NCBI GenBank assembly: GCA_030655135.1
Contig: JAURWC010000023.1
Span: 62,001-126,000 of the forward strand
DNA length: 64,000 bases
From: Hyphomicrobiaceae bacterium
GTDB taxonomy: Bacteria; Pseudomonadota; Alphaproteobacteria; Rhizobiales; Hyphomicrobiaceae
Reading direction: 5' to 3'
Positions within the stretch are counted from its first letter, which is position 1, and each line of letters begins with the position of its first letter. Below are positions 27,170 to 36,489 of this stretch, piece by piece. The position numbers and the translations under genes are program-made. The notes under the pieces were generated by a model. It was given only the letters and a program-made list of their open reading frames with translations, searched no databases and had not been told where the DNA came from.

Positions 27170-27359
27170 TGGCGGCGCTCCCAGGCTACTGCGTTTGCGA
27201 TCTCTCTCTGTTATTGCCGCGTTTCAATTTTTGTCGCTGTCCCCTGCGATACAGTCAGCCAATAGGTTGACGCCGCGCATGGCGGATCAAAGACCCTTCT
27301 CCTCCCCACCCAACCTGCCGTAGGCTTCTTAAAAACGGTCCTTGTGGGAGGAGAGCTAG

Positions 27360-28700
27360 GTGCAGCAATCAGCAGCGGACGAGGCAGCACTCGGCGAACC
27401 CTCGGCGAAGAAGCCGTTCTACGCGCACCTCTACGTCCAGGTGCTGACCGCCATCGCCCTCGGCATAGCCCTGGGGCATTTCTATCCGGAGATCGGCACG
27501 CAGCTGAAGCCGCTCGGCGATGGCTTCATCAAGCTCATCAAGATGATCATCGCGCCGATCATCTTCTGCACCGTGGTGCACGGCATTGCCTCAATGCAGG
27601 ACTTGAAGCAGGTCGGCACCGTCGGCATCAAGGCGCTGATCTACTTCGAAATCCTCACGACGATCGCCCTCATCATCGGACTGACGGTCTCCAACATCGT
27701 CCGTCCGGGTGAAGGCATGAACGTCGATCCCACCAAGATCGACGGCGCATCCGTTTCTGAATACGTCACCAAGGCGCACGACCAGAGCACCGTCGGCTTC
27801 ATCCTCGACATTATTCCCAAGACCGTCGTCGGCGCCTTCGTCGACGGCAACATCCTTCAGGTGCTGCTGTTCGCGTTGCTGTTTGCTTTCGCGCTGCAGG
27901 GTATGGGCGCGCGCGGGCGGCCCGTGCTCGATTTCATCGACCAGATCAGCCACGTGTTCTTCGGCATCGTCGGCATCATCATGAAGGCTGCTCCGATCGG
28001 CGCCTTCGGTGCCATGGCCTTCACCATCGGCAAATACGGCGTCGAGAGCCTCGCCTCGCTCGCGATGCTGATGGGCACGTTCTACGCCACCTGCCTGCTG
28101 TTCATCTTCGGCGTACTTGGCCCAATCGCGTGGTGGTTCGGTTTCTCGATCTTCAAGTTCATCCGCTACATCAAGGAAGAGCTGCTGATCGTTCTCGCCA
28201 CCTCATCATCCGAGTCCGTGCTGCCGCGCATGATCGCGCGCATGAAGAAGCTCGGCGCCGAGGAAGGCGTCGTCGGTCTCGTCATCCCGACCGGCTATTC
28301 CTTCAACCTTGACGGCACCTGCATCTATCTAACGATGGCCGCCCTGTTCCTCGCGCAGGCGACGAACGTCGACCTGTCGCTCGGCCAGCAGCTGGGCATC
28401 CTCGGCGTGTTGCTGCTGACCTCTAAGGGGGCCGCCGGCGTTACCGGCTCGGGCTTCATCGTGCTCGCCGCGACCTTGGCCTCCACCGGCACGATCGACG
28501 TCAACGCCATGGCCATCATCCTAGGCATCGACCGCTTCATGTCCGAAGCACGCGCGCTGACGAACCTGATCGGCAACGGCGTCGCCACCGTCGTCATCGC
28601 CAAGACCGAAGGCGCGATGGATGAAGCCCGCATGCAGGCCGAACTCAACGGCCAGCCCTATCCGCCACCGGAAGAAGCCGCCGCCCTCGTGCGCTCTTGA
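27360..28700 (+). CDS. dctA: C4-dicarboxylate:cation symporter DctA
   Basis: A 446-residue DAACS (SLC1-fold) transporter with eight membrane helices and two re-entrant loops. Signatures: the serine-rich loop [32 protein letters not shown] (shown in parts: SFNLDGT, TMAALF), and [17 protein letters not shown], ending [17 protein letters not shown]. It imports succinate, fumarate or malate with protons or sodium. The GTG start follows GGAGGAG at seven bases. No DctBD two-component pair is adjacent. Confidence 0.92.
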   Translation: MQQSAADEAALGEPSAKKPFYAHLYVQVLTAIALGIALGHFYPEIGTQLKPLGDGFIKLIKMIIAPIIFCTVVHGIASMQDLKQVGTVGIKALIYFEILTTIALIIGLTVSNIVRPGEGMNVDPTKIDGASVSEYVTKAHDQSTVGFILDIIPKTVVGAFVDGNILQVLLFALLFAFALQGMGARGRPVLDFIDQISHVFFGIVGIIMKAAPIGAFGAMAFTIGKYGVESLASLAMLMGTFYATCLLFIFGVLGPIAWWFGFSIFKFIRYIKEELLIVLATSSSESVLPRMIARMKKLGAEEGVVGLVIPTGYSFNLDGTCIYLTMAALFLAQATNVDLSLGQQLGILGVLLLTSKGAAGVTGSGFIVLAATLASTGTIDVNAMAIILGIDRFMSEARALTNLIGNGVATVVIAKTEGAMDEARMQAELNGQPYPPPEEAAALVRS

Positions 28701-28710
28701 GCACGAAAAA

Positions 28711-28735
28711 GGGTCAGCCCCCTAGGGGCTGACCC
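28711..28735. terminator. strong bidirectional terminator
   Basis: Eleven-base perfect arms GGGTCAGCCCC and GGGGCTGACCC around CTA, placed between the convergent dctA and ndk genes. On the minus strand the hairpin is followed by TTTTT, a classic Rho-independent terminator for ndk; it also ends dctA transcripts 10 bases past the stop. Confidence 0.88.
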
Positions 28736-28763
28736 TTGTACTTGCCGCGACACTCGCCCGGTC

Positions 28764-29186
28764 TCAGCCGACGATTTCGTCAGCCTTGAAGTTGAGCTCG
28801 ATTTCGCGTGCAGCTGCAGCCGGGCTGTCTGAACCATGCGTGGAGTTCTCACCCTTCGACAGAGCGAAGCGCTTGCGGATCGTCCCTTCGTTGGCTTCCT
28901 TGGGGTCCGTCGCGCCCATCACTTCGCGATACTTGGCGATGGCGCCGTCGCCTTCCAGAACCTGCAGCACGATCGGCTCGGACGTCATGAACGTCACCAG
29001 CTCGCCGTAAAACGGGCGTGCGGCGTGTTCCTCGTAAAATTTCTCGGCCTCTGCCTTCGTCCAGCGCACGCGCTTCTGTCCGACGATGCGAAGCCCCGCC
29101 TCTTCGATAACAGCGTTAATCGCGCCGGTCAGATTGCGCTTGGTTGCGTCCGGCTTGATGATTGAGAAGGTGCGCTCGGTAGCCAT
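28764..29186 (-). CDS. ndk: nucleoside diphosphate kinase
   Basis: A 140-residue Ndk with the usual start [18 protein letters not shown] and the catalytic histidine in the [12 protein letters not shown] motif. It transfers phosphate from NTPs to NDPs through a phospho-His and balances nucleotide pools. Length matches the family. The open frame continues upstream but the family N-terminus fixes this ATG. Confidence 0.96.
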   Translation of the reverse strand: MATERTFSIIKPDATKRNLTGAINAVIEEAGLRIVGQKRVRWTKAEAEKFYEEHAARPFYGELVTFMTSEPIVLQVLEGDGAIAKYREVMGATDPKEANEGTIRKRFALSKGENSTHGSDSPAAAAREIELNFKADEIVG

Positions 29187-29572
29187 CTTGTGTCTCGTAT
29201 CCTTTGATTTGCAGGCGGTTGCGGCGCTTATAGCCGCGCACCTGCAGGGCAGCAAGACCGCCAAATCGGCACGGCAACGCGTTTTAGGCAGCAGCCGGAC
29301 GTGTTGGCCGCCCTGCAAAAGCCTGGATTCTACAGTTGGAACAGAGGATTGTTGTACATCGCGCGACGCTCTGACAGTTGTGGTGCAGTCCGCCTTGACG
29401 TATGGAAGTATCGGTTCAAACGCGCGGTAGACCTACATGGCGAAAGCGGCGTGCCCGGGGGCAAAACACCACCCGAGCAAACTATCGATTTGCAGGCGTC
29501 TCGGTGACGCCAGTCTGCTGTCTCGGTCCAGCTCGTGTCTTCTTGCTAGTTGCTATCGTGGTATGAGTAAGC
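29187..29572. other. divergent intergenic region with ndk leader hairpin
   Basis: About 390 bases between ndk and the GYF_2 gene. In the ndk leader, TGCAGG (29210-29215) pairs with CCTGCA (29241-29246) and GCGGC (29221-29225) with GCCGC (29233-29237), giving a compact imperfect stem-loop 25 bases before the ndk start codon. The remainder holds no credible gene or RNA that I recognise. Confidence 0.45.
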
Positions 29573-30706
29573 ATGAGCGTCATGCAGCCTGAAGCCCAGT
29601 GGTTCATCGCCCGCGAAGGCACCCAGCACGGTCCGCTCTCAGATGCGGAGATGAAGAAGCTCGTCGAGCTGTCGTACCTGCGTCCGACCGACTTGATCTG
29701 GCGTCAGGGCTTCCCCGATTGGCGGCCGGCACTCGCCGTTTTCCCGCGCCAGCAGAACGAACCTTCCGGACCGCAGCCCTCCCTCGGCCCCGCCCTGTCG
29801 AACGAACCACGCACCGGCCGGCCGGCGGCACCCTCATATGACACGTCGCTCGAAGCCACCGACGACCACTTCGACGACGAATTCGAAACACCCTACAAGA
29901 GCGGCCGGGGACGCAAGGTCGCGATCGCGGCTGTCGTGCTGATCGCGCTCGGCATCGGTGGATACCTCAGCTACCTGAACCGCGACGCCATCATGACGAT
30001 GACTGCCAGCATGACAGGCGGGGTAGGCTTCGCCACTGGCAGCATCGAGACACCGGAATCGGTGGACAACAAGCTGCAAAAGACCGAGCCTTGGACCTTC
30101 GCCAAGCAAGAGTTTCCAGACTGGTACAAGGAGCAGATTGCCGAGGTCGCCAAGCTGACCGAGCAGAAGAAGACCGAGCTGGAGATCACGCGCTACCTCG
30201 TCTCTGAACTCGTAAAATTTCGCCGCACCAACAGCGATGTCGCCCTGCAGGCGCCATCTCCAGTCTTGCGCAACGTCGCCGTCACGTTCCGCGAAACCCT
30301 GATGCATCTGGGCGCGACCAACACCAACTCCTGCTACCAGTTCATTTCTCACGGCGAGTCCAGCGACCCCATCATCGAGATTATGCGCAAGATGGACACG
30401 ACATCGCCCGTCCAGCGCCAGCTGAACTCGATCTTTGCCGCCGTCGCCGAGGGCAAGAAGTCGCCGTTGAAGCGTGAGGGCAAGGCGGCCAACGACATCA
30501 ACGCGCTGACGTCCGAGCTGAAGAACGTCGGCTGGAGCGATGACGACATCAAGCTGTTCTTCGATCCCAAGGCCTTCTCGCGTGCACCGCCCGAGCGCGT
30601 CTGCCAGATGGTGCAGGACCTGTTTACCGCGCTGCTCGCCATCAAGGACGCGGACGCTCAGGACCGCCTGTTGGTGGAGACGCTACGCCACGTGATGGCT
30701 GGCTAG
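29573..30706 (+). CDS. GYF_2-domain single-pass membrane protein
   Basis: A 377-residue protein: N-terminal GYF_2 (DUF4339) domain at residues about 9-57 with WFIAREGTQHGPLSD, DLIWRQGFPDW; a Pro/Asp linker; a membrane helix at about residues 120-140; and a C-terminal helical domain of about 230 residues containing two cysteines. GYF_2 domains bind proline-rich peptides or other partners, so the cytoplasmic N-terminus probably recruits something to the membrane. I do not recognise the C-terminal domain, predicted periplasmic. Another ATG three codons in is possible. Confidence 0.75.
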   Translation: MSVMQPEAQWFIAREGTQHGPLSDAEMKKLVELSYLRPTDLIWRQGFPDWRPALAVFPRQQNEPSGPQPSLGPALSNEPRTGRPAAPSYDTSLEATDDHFDDEFETPYKSGRGRKVAIAAVVLIALGIGGYLSYLNRDAIMTMTASMTGGVGFATGSIETPESVDNKLQKTEPWTFAKQEFPDWYKEQIAEVAKLTEQKKTELEITRYLVSELVKFRRTNSDVALQAPSPVLRNVAVTFRETLMHLGATNTNSCYQFISHGESSDPIIEIMRKMDTTSPVQRQLNSIFAAVAEGKKSPLKREGKAANDINALTSELKNVGWSDDDIKLFFDPKAFSRAPPERVCQMVQDLFTALLAIKDADAQDRLLVETLRHVMAG

Positions 30707-30739
30707 CGCCCTGCCGCTACGTGCTGTAAGCGAACCTCG

Positions 30740-32650
30740 ATGCTTCACATCAACGACCTCACTTTCCGCATCGAAGGCAAGCCGATCTTCGAGGGTGCTA
30801 CCGCGGGCATTCCCACGGGCCACAAGGTTGGCCTCGTCGGCCGCAACGGCGCCGGCAAGAGCACGCTGCTGAAGCTCATCACCGGCGAATATCACGCCGA
30901 CAACGGCAACATCACCGTACCTCGGTCATCCCGCATCGGCCACGTCGCCCAGGAAGCCCCCGGCGGCACCGACAGCCTGATCGACTGGGTGCTTGCCGCC
31001 GACACCGAGCGCGCCAGCCTGCTGGCCGAGGCCGAGCACGCCACCGACCCGCACCGCATCGCTGAAATCCAGATCCGCCTGACCGACATCGATGCGCACT
31101 CCGCGCCTGCCCGTGCCGCGCAGATCCTGTCGGGCCTGGGCTTCGACGAGGTGGCGCAACAGCGGGCCTGCCGCGAATTCTCCGGCGGCTGGCGCATGCG
31201 CGTCGCGCTCGCCTCGGTGCTGTTCCTGGAGCCCGAACTGCTGCTGCTCGACGAGCCGACGAACTATCTCGATCTGGAAGGCACGCTGTGGCTTGAGACG
31301 TACCTGCGCACGTACCCGCACACCGTGCTCATCGTCAGCCACGACCGCGACCTGCTCAACCGCGCAGTCGGCGCTATCCTGCACCTGGAGCGCGGCAAGC
31401 TCACGCTCTACACCGGCGGCTACGACGCCTTCGAGGATGCGCGCCGCGAAAAGCAGCGCCTCGAACTCAAGCTGATGAAGAAGCAGGACGACGAGCGCCG
31501 CCGCATCCAGGCCTTCATCGACCGCTTCAAGGCCAAGGCGACGAAAGCCAAGCAGGCACAGAGCCGCGTCAAGGCGCTGGCAAAGATGCAGCCGATCGCC
31601 GCCCAGGTCGAAGACCGCGTCATTCCCTTCTCGCTGCCCAACCCGCAGAAGCTGCTCGCCAGCCCCTTGTTGCGCATGGAAAGCGCCGCCGCCGGCTACG
31701 CCGCCGACAGCCCCATCCTGACTGGCCTGAACTTGCGCATCGATCAGGACGACCGCATCGCCCTGCTCGGCCAGAACGGCAACGGCAAGTCCACCTTCGC
31801 CAAGTTGCTCGCCGGCAAGCTTGAGCCGCTGTCGGGCAAGGTCTACGGCGCCAACCGCGTGGAAGCCGGCTACTTCGCCCAGCATCAGCTTGATGAGTTG
31901 AACCCGCTCGCCACACCGTACGACCACATCGCCAAGCTGATGCCGGAGGCGACGGAAGCGCAGAAGCGCACGCGCCTGGGCACCTTCGGCTTCAGCGCCG
32001 ACAAGGCCGACACGCGCTGCGCCAACCTTTCCGGCGGCGAGAAAGCGCGGCTTCTGCTCGCGCTAACCGCCTTCCACGGCCCGCACCTGCTGATCCTCGA
32101 CGAGCCGACCAACCATCTCGACGTCGACAGCCGCGAAGCCCTGGTGCACGCGCTGACCGAGTTCGAAGGCGCCGTCATCCTCATCAGCCATGATCGCCAC
32201 CTCGTCGAGGCGACCGCCGATCGCCTATGGATTGTCCGCGGCGGCACGGTCACGCCCTACGACGGCGACATGGACAGCTACCGCACCGAACTGTTGGCCG
32301 AACGCGGCACGCGCCAGCGCGGCGACCGCACAAGCCAAGGCGAAGCCGAAGCGCGCGTCGATCGCGCAGCCCAGCGCCGCCTCGCCGCCGGCCGCCGCTC
32401 TGAACTCGCCCCTCTGAAGAAAGCCATGCAGGCGGCTGAAAAAACCGTCGAGAAGCTAACGGCCGACATCGCTCGGTTGGATGTCGCCTTGGCCGATCCC
32501 GCGCTTTACGCCATGGCCGACAAGGCACAGAAAACGGTTCTGGAACGCGGCCAGCTTGCCAAGCGGCTGAGCGAGGCTGAAGAAACGTGGCTTGAAGCGA
32601 CCGGCGTTTACGAAGAAGCCGCCGCGCTAGCCGACGTCGAAACGGCATAA
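30740..32650 (+). CDS. ABC-F family ATPase (YheS/Uup type)
   Basis: A 636-residue protein with two ABC domains and no membrane segment: Walker A GRNGAGKST and GQNGNGKST, signatures FSGGWRMR and LSGGEKAR, Walker B LLLLDEPTNYLD and LLILDEPTNHLD. The basic inter-domain linker (residues about 240-290, many Lys/Arg/Gln) is the P-site tRNA-interaction motif of ABC-F translation factors. A C-terminal coiled coil of about 100 residues follows, as in YheS or Uup. It acts on ribosomes, easing stalling; the exact paralogue cannot be fixed. It begins 33 bases after the GYF_2 gene. Confidence 0.92.
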   Translation: MLHINDLTFRIEGKPIFEGATAGIPTGHKVGLVGRNGAGKSTLLKLITGEYHADNGNITVPRSSRIGHVAQEAPGGTDSLIDWVLAADTERASLLAEAEHATDPHRIAEIQIRLTDIDAHSAPARAAQILSGLGFDEVAQQRACREFSGGWRMRVALASVLFLEPELLLLDEPTNYLDLEGTLWLETYLRTYPHTVLIVSHDRDLLNRAVGAILHLERGKLTLYTGGYDAFEDARREKQRLELKLMKKQDDERRRIQAFIDRFKAKATKAKQAQSRVKALAKMQPIAAQVEDRVIPFSLPNPQKLLASPLLRMESAAAGYAADSPILTGLNLRIDQDDRIALLGQNGNGKSTFAKLLAGKLEPLSGKVYGANRVEAGYFAQHQLDELNPLATPYDHIAKLMPEATEAQKRTRLGTFGFSADKADTRCANLSGGEKARLLLALTAFHGPHLLILDEPTNHLDVDSREALVHALTEFEGAVILISHDRHLVEATADRLWIVRGGTVTPYDGDMDSYRTELLAERGTRQRGDRTSQGEAEARVDRAAQRRLAAGRRSELAPLKKAMQAAEKTVEKLTADIARLDVALADPALYAMADKAQKTVLERGQLAKRLSEAEETWLEATGVYEEAAALADVETA

Positions 32651-32770
32651 GAAGCGTATTGCCGATCAATGCAGCAGGCACTGCAATCTCTTTGTCCACA
32701 ACACGCCGCGAATAACACAACCGCCGAATCCTCATAAGTCGATCGGACGCTCTCGTTGTATATATAAGGT

Positions 32771-32883
32771 GAGGGGAGCTGACCCGGTCTGGTCTTGCGG
32801 GGGATCAGCCAGGGTTGAGGGCATCACCTGGACGCTGCGTCAGCTCCCTCGCTCCCTGGCGCGCCGGAACCTCGCTCGGTTCC
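32771..32883 (+). promoter_or_regulatory. structured leader or small RNA candidate
   Basis: In the 300-base gap before the next gene, GAGGGGAGCTGAC (32771-32783) pairs with GTCAGCTCCCTC (32839-32850) with one bulged G. Inside, CCAGG (32809-32813) pairs with CCTGG (32827-32831). A second hairpin, GGAACC/GGTTCC (32866-32871, 32878-32883), follows. A TATATATAAG tract ends just upstream and looks like a -10 region. It could be the 5' leader of the gene at 32950 or a separate small RNA. It matches no family I recognise. Confidence 0.45.
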
Positions 32884-32949
32884 ACGAGTTCCAAGCCACG
32901 CGCGCGCAATAACGCGACGTCGCCCCGTTTGGACAGCCCGAGGGACGTC

Positions 32950-33360
32950 ATGTCCGCATATCTCAGCCGAACCGCTGCACTCCTGGCGCTGGCAACCGCC
33001 ACCGGGCATCCTGCATTCGCAAATGATGCGAAGATAGCTGTTCACGATCAGCGGGTCGAAAGCGGCAACATCGTCAAAGTTCAGGATGTGACGAGCCCAA
33101 GCGCCGGCTTTCTCGTGATCCACGCAACCGAGCCAGCGAAAACTGAAATACCTGGCCCTGCGATCGGCTACGCCATCGTCAACCCCGGCTCCAACAGTAA
33201 TGTCTCTGTCAAATTGGAGCAGGACGTTAGGGCGGGTGAAAAACTGACGGCGGTGCTGCACGAGGACGCCAAAGCCGACGGTATGTTCGATGAAGCGCTC
33301 GATAAGCCGGTTGCAAAACCTGACGGCGCGACGGTGATGGCCGGTTTCGTAACAAAGTAG
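32950..33360 (+). CDS. secreted DUF7282-like protein
   Basis: A 136-residue protein with a signal peptide (cut after Pro-Ala-Phe-Ala) and one beta-sandwich-like domain with VHDQRVESGNIVKVQDV, GFLVIHA, AIGYAIV and KLTAVLHEDA. These fit the pattern of DUF7282-type extracellular domains. GAGGGA sits five bases before the ATG; the open frame extends further upstream through the structured leader but without support. Function unknown; probably periplasmic. Confidence 0.72.
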   Translation: MSAYLSRTAALLALATATGHPAFANDAKIAVHDQRVESGNIVKVQDVTSPSAGFLVIHATEPAKTEIPGPAIGYAIVNPGSNSNVSVKLEQDVRAGEKLTAVLHEDAKADGMFDEALDKPVAKPDGATVMAGFVTK

Positions 33361-33507
33361 CGGGGCACTGCGTGGCCTCCGACTTTGACAGGACAGCCCG
33401 CTAACCATGGCTAACAGATAGTGAATATGGTGCGTACACTTCTATTATAGTGGCGCGAGTGACTTCATTTGGATGCTCATAGGCATCCCTAACGCCGGAT
33501 CGTTATC

Positions 33508-33780
33508 ATGCGCCGCCTTGCTCATTTCGCTATTGCCGCCTTTGGCATGACGCTAACCGTCGCCACTGCTGACGCCGCGCCGTTTAGCGCTGCTGCTGCA
33601 ATCCGCAACGTGACCAGCGGCTCCATTTCGGCACCGATTCATCTGAAGCCTGGCAACCACTGCCATCCCCACGGCCACGGCAAGCTCTGCCACGGCCCCA
33701 ACGATTACCCCGCGCTCTACCCGCGTGCTGAGCGCCAGCTGAACGCTCCCCACCGCCACACCCGCCTCTGCCGCCACTGA
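33508..33780 (+). CDS. small secreted His-rich protein
   Basis: A 90-residue protein with a signal peptide (cut after Ala-Asp-Ala-Ala) and a short mature part holding about ten histidines and three cysteines, including NHCHPHGHGKLCHG. The His/Cys cluster could bind metal such as Cu, Ni or Zn, but that is inferred from composition only. No family recognised. Confidence 0.55.
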   Translation: MRRLAHFAIAAFGMTLTVATADAAPFSAAAAIRNVTSGSISAPIHLKPGNHCHPHGHGKLCHGPNDYPALYPRAERQLNAPHRHTRLCRH

Positions 33781-34074
33781 CACCACGGACACCACGGACA
33801 CTCTCCCGCCGGCGAGTAGCGGTCCCCTCCGCCCACGACTCCCGGGGCCCCACCCCCACAACGTCATCCTCGCGAAGGCGAGGATCCACGACACGCGTCA
33901 ACGGAACGACGCGGCCGGGCCTCGTTCCAACGGTCAGATCCCCCATCCACCGTGGTTCCAGAACAAACGTGTCGTGAGTGTCCGCCTGCGCGGGCATGAC
34001 GATGGGGAGGCGTGATGTGCCAGCACGCAACGCCAGGCGAGGTGCAGGCTTAAGACGATGGGCAGCGTCTCGCG
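33781..34074. repeat. pair of inverted REP-like elements
   Basis: Two 34-base related sequences face each other: 33862-33895 (CGTCATCCTCGCGAAGGCG...CACGACACG) on the plus strand and 33968-34001 on the minus strand, identical at about three quarters of positions including both ends. The first contains an internal hairpin CCTCGC-GAAG-GCGAGG. The unit resembles the CGTCAT..CGCGAAGGCG..CACGACACG palindromes scattered in alphaproteobacterial genomes. A short direct repeat of GACACCACG lies at about 33779-33797. No gene is visible in this gap. Confidence 0.7.
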
Positions 34075-36456
34075 CTAGCCCGCAATCTTCGAGAAATCGG
34101 CGACCGTTAGCGTCGCCGCGCGGATCTCGGCCAGCAACTTCAGCCGGTTTTCGCGCAGCGCTTTATCGTCGGCATTGACGGTGACCTTCTCGAAGAAGGC
34201 ATCGACCGGCGCGCGCAGTTCCGAAAGCGCGCGCATGGCGCCGGAGAAATTCTCCACGTCGATGGCGGCCTTCACGTCGAACTTCACTTTGGCGATGGCT
34301 GCCTCAAGCGCGCGTTCGGCCGGCTCCTTTAGCTGTTCGCCGTCGATCTCGCCCGCGTAGGTCGTCTTGTCCTTCTTTTCCTCGATGGCGAGGATGTTGG
34401 ATGCGCGCTTTACACCCGCCAGCAGGTTGGCGCCGTCTTCCGTCTTGAGGAATTCCGTCAGCGCGTCGACGCGCTTCACGATCAGCGCCAGATCATCCTG
34501 CCCGCCGAGCGAGAACACCGCATCGATCAGATCATGGCGGGAACCCTGGTCGCGCAGGTAATATTTTAATCGATCGGAGAAAAAGTAGAGCAGATCATTT
34601 ATGCGCGGATCACGAGTCGCGTTCCATAGATGGTCAGCCTTGATCTTCCACGGCTTAAGTATCTCGCTATCAAACTCATCCGGCTCACGATAGGCTAGAT
34701 ATTTCATAGCGACCAACATGCGCCGCTTGTCCAATGCGAGTTGATACTTCCAGAAAAAATCCTCGTGATCTGCGCCCACATCGAGATCGATATCCTGTTT
34801 GATCAAATGAGGCTCAACCAAAAACTCGTCAAAATCAAAAGGTGCCAGTTGATCGAGGTTCGCTAGCGCAACTTCATCCTGACTAATGCGAAAATCGCTC
34901 AAACTTAATTCTCTGTAGAATTCGGAAATGCGATTCAGGAACAGGCGGTCATAACCGAGTGATAGATTTCTGCGAAGCGGCAGCCTTAAATCATTCTCTA
35001 TCAAGATCCGCACTACACCCAGCGCCGCTCGCCGTAGCTGATACGGATCACCGCTGCCCGTCGGCTTCTCGCCGATGGCCCAGAAGCCAACAAGCGTATC
35101 GAGCTTATCGGCGAGCGCCACGGCCACCGAGACGGCCTCCGTCGGCACCGTGTCGCTCTGGCCCTTGGGCTTGTAGTGCTCCTCGATCGCCAGCGCGATC
35201 TTCGGGTTCATGTGCTCCGCTTCCGCGTAGTAGCGGCCCATTAGCCCCTGCAGCTCGGGAAACTCACCAACCATGCCGGACACGAGATCCGCCTTGCACA
35301 GCTCGGCTGCGCGCCGCGCCAAGTCCGGCTCCGCATCCACCGCGCCCGCGATCTGCCCCGCGAGTTCCTTGATGCGCTCCATGCGGTCCCACTGCGTGCC
35401 GAGCTTTTCGTGGAACGTGATCGACTTCAGTTCGAAGTGCATCGGCTCCAGCCGCCGCTTCAGATCCTGTTCCCAGAAGAACTTGGCATCCGACAGCCGC
35501 GCGCGGATCACCTTCTCGTTGCCCGACACGATCGCCGCGCCGCCGTCCGTCGGCGTCAGGTTCGAGACGGCGAGAAACCTGTTCGCCAGATCCTTCGTCT
35601 TGGGATCGCGCAGGGAAAAGCACTTCTGATGCGTCTTCATCGACGTCATCAGGCACTCGGCCGGCACGTCGAGAAACTCCTCGTCGAACGATCCCATCAG
35701 TACCACCGGCCACTCGGTGAGGCCTGCATTCTCGTTCGTCAGCGCCTCGTCTTCCACCAGCGCCAGCTTGGCATCCTTCGAGAGCGCCAACGCCTGCCCC
35801 GCGATCGCATCCGCACGGCCCGGCGCGTCGAGCCGAACCTTGTGCTTTTCCAGCTTGCTCACGTAGTCGGCGAAATTTTTCACCGCGAACGGCGCGTTGC
35901 CATGGAAGCGATGCCCGCGCGTCTCGTTGCCGCTCGTAACGCCCGCCCACTCCAGCGGCACGACCTTACCGTCGAGCAGGCATACGATGGAATGCAAAGG
36001 CCGCACCCACGTCGCCATACCGCTGCCCCAACGCATAGACTTCGGCCACGGGAACTTGCCAAGCACCGCCGGCACAACCTCGGCCACGATCTCCGCAGCA
36101 GGCCGCCCCGGCCGCGTCGAGCGCGCCACGTAGTAGTCGCCCTTCTTCTCGTCCTTGACGATCTCCGCCTCATCCAGCGAAGCCAGTCCCGCCGCTTTTA
36201 GGAACCCGGCCACCGCCTGCTCCGGCGCGCCGACCTTCGGCCCCTTGCGCTCCTGGCTCACCTCCGGCGACTGCGCCGGCACGTTCTCGATGACCAGCGC
36301 CAGCCGCCGCGGCGTCGAGAACGCCTTGCTCTCACCCAGCTCCAAACCCTGCGCCGTCAGCGCCTCGCTGACGAGACGGCGTAGATCGTCGCCCGCGCGG
36401 CCTTGCATGCGCGCCGGGATCTCCTCGGAAAACAGTTCGAGCAGCAGTTCAGACAT
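34075..36456 (-). CDS. glyS: glycyl-tRNA synthetase beta subunit, with insertion
   Basis: A 793-residue GlyS opening MSELLLELFSEEIPARMQ and with family blocks WPKSMRWG, FHEKLGTQWDRMERI, GMVGEFPELQGLMGRYYA and RHDLIDAVFSLGGQDDL. The usual length is about 690-710 residues. The extra 90-120 residues lie between IENDLRLPL (about residue 490) and NDLLYFFSDRL (about 618) and are encoded by DNA visibly poorer in G+C than the flanks. The frame stays open, so the protein is probably functional. It charges tRNA-Gly together with GlyQ, encoded in the same operon. Confidence 0.95.
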   Translation of the reverse strand: MSELLLELFSEEIPARMQGRAGDDLRRLVSEALTAQGLELGESKAFSTPRRLALVIENVPAQSPEVSQERKGPKVGAPEQAVAGFLKAAGLASLDEAEIVKDEKKGDYYVARSTRPGRPAAEIVAEVVPAVLGKFPWPKSMRWGSGMATWVRPLHSIVCLLDGKVVPLEWAGVTSGNETRGHRFHGNAPFAVKNFADYVSKLEKHKVRLDAPGRADAIAGQALALSKDAKLALVEDEALTNENAGLTEWPVVLMGSFDEEFLDVPAECLMTSMKTHQKCFSLRDPKTKDLANRFLAVSNLTPTDGGAAIVSGNEKVIRARLSDAKFFWEQDLKRRLEPMHFELKSITFHEKLGTQWDRMERIKELAGQIAGAVDAEPDLARRAAELCKADLVSGMVGEFPELQGLMGRYYAEAEHMNPKIALAIEEHYKPKGQSDTVPTEAVSVAVALADKLDTLVGFWAIGEKPTGSGDPYQLRRAALGVVRILIENDLRLPLRRNLSLGYDRLFLNRISEFYRELSLSDFRISQDEVALANLDQLAPFDFDEFLVEPHLIKQDIDLDVGADHEDFFWKYQLALDKRRMLVAMKYLAYREPDEFDSEILKPWKIKADHLWNATRDPRINDLLYFFSDRLKYYLRDQGSRHDLIDAVFSLGGQDDLALIVKRVDALTEFLKTEDGANLLAGVKRASNILAIEEKKDKTTYAGEIDGEQLKEPAERALEAAIAKVKFDVKAAIDVENFSGAMRALSELRAPVDAFFEKVTVNADDKALRENRLKLLAEIRAATLTVADFSKIAG
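34561..34990 (-). other. low-GC insertion segment inside glyS
   Basis: Hand counts of 60-base lines give about 45% G+C at 34621-34680 and 42% at both 34801-34860 and 34861-34920, against roughly 65-70% in neighbouring glyS sequence. The encoded stretch is rich in Asp, Phe, Tyr, Leu, Ile and Lys. The composition shift also covers the conserved segment just after it (LLYFFSDRLKYYLRDQ). Confidence 0.75.
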
Positions 36457-36489
36457 TGCGAAAACCTAACAAATGGATTTTGGCGCAAC

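Noticed and set aside
29412-29425. GGTTCAAACGCG suggesting a tRNA T-arm between ndk and the GYF_2 gene
   Set aside because: No matching cloverleaf arms could be built on either side.
30926-31927. Open frame of 333 codons opposite the ABC-F gene
   Set aside because: Shadow frame; no motifs, and the sense gene is certain.
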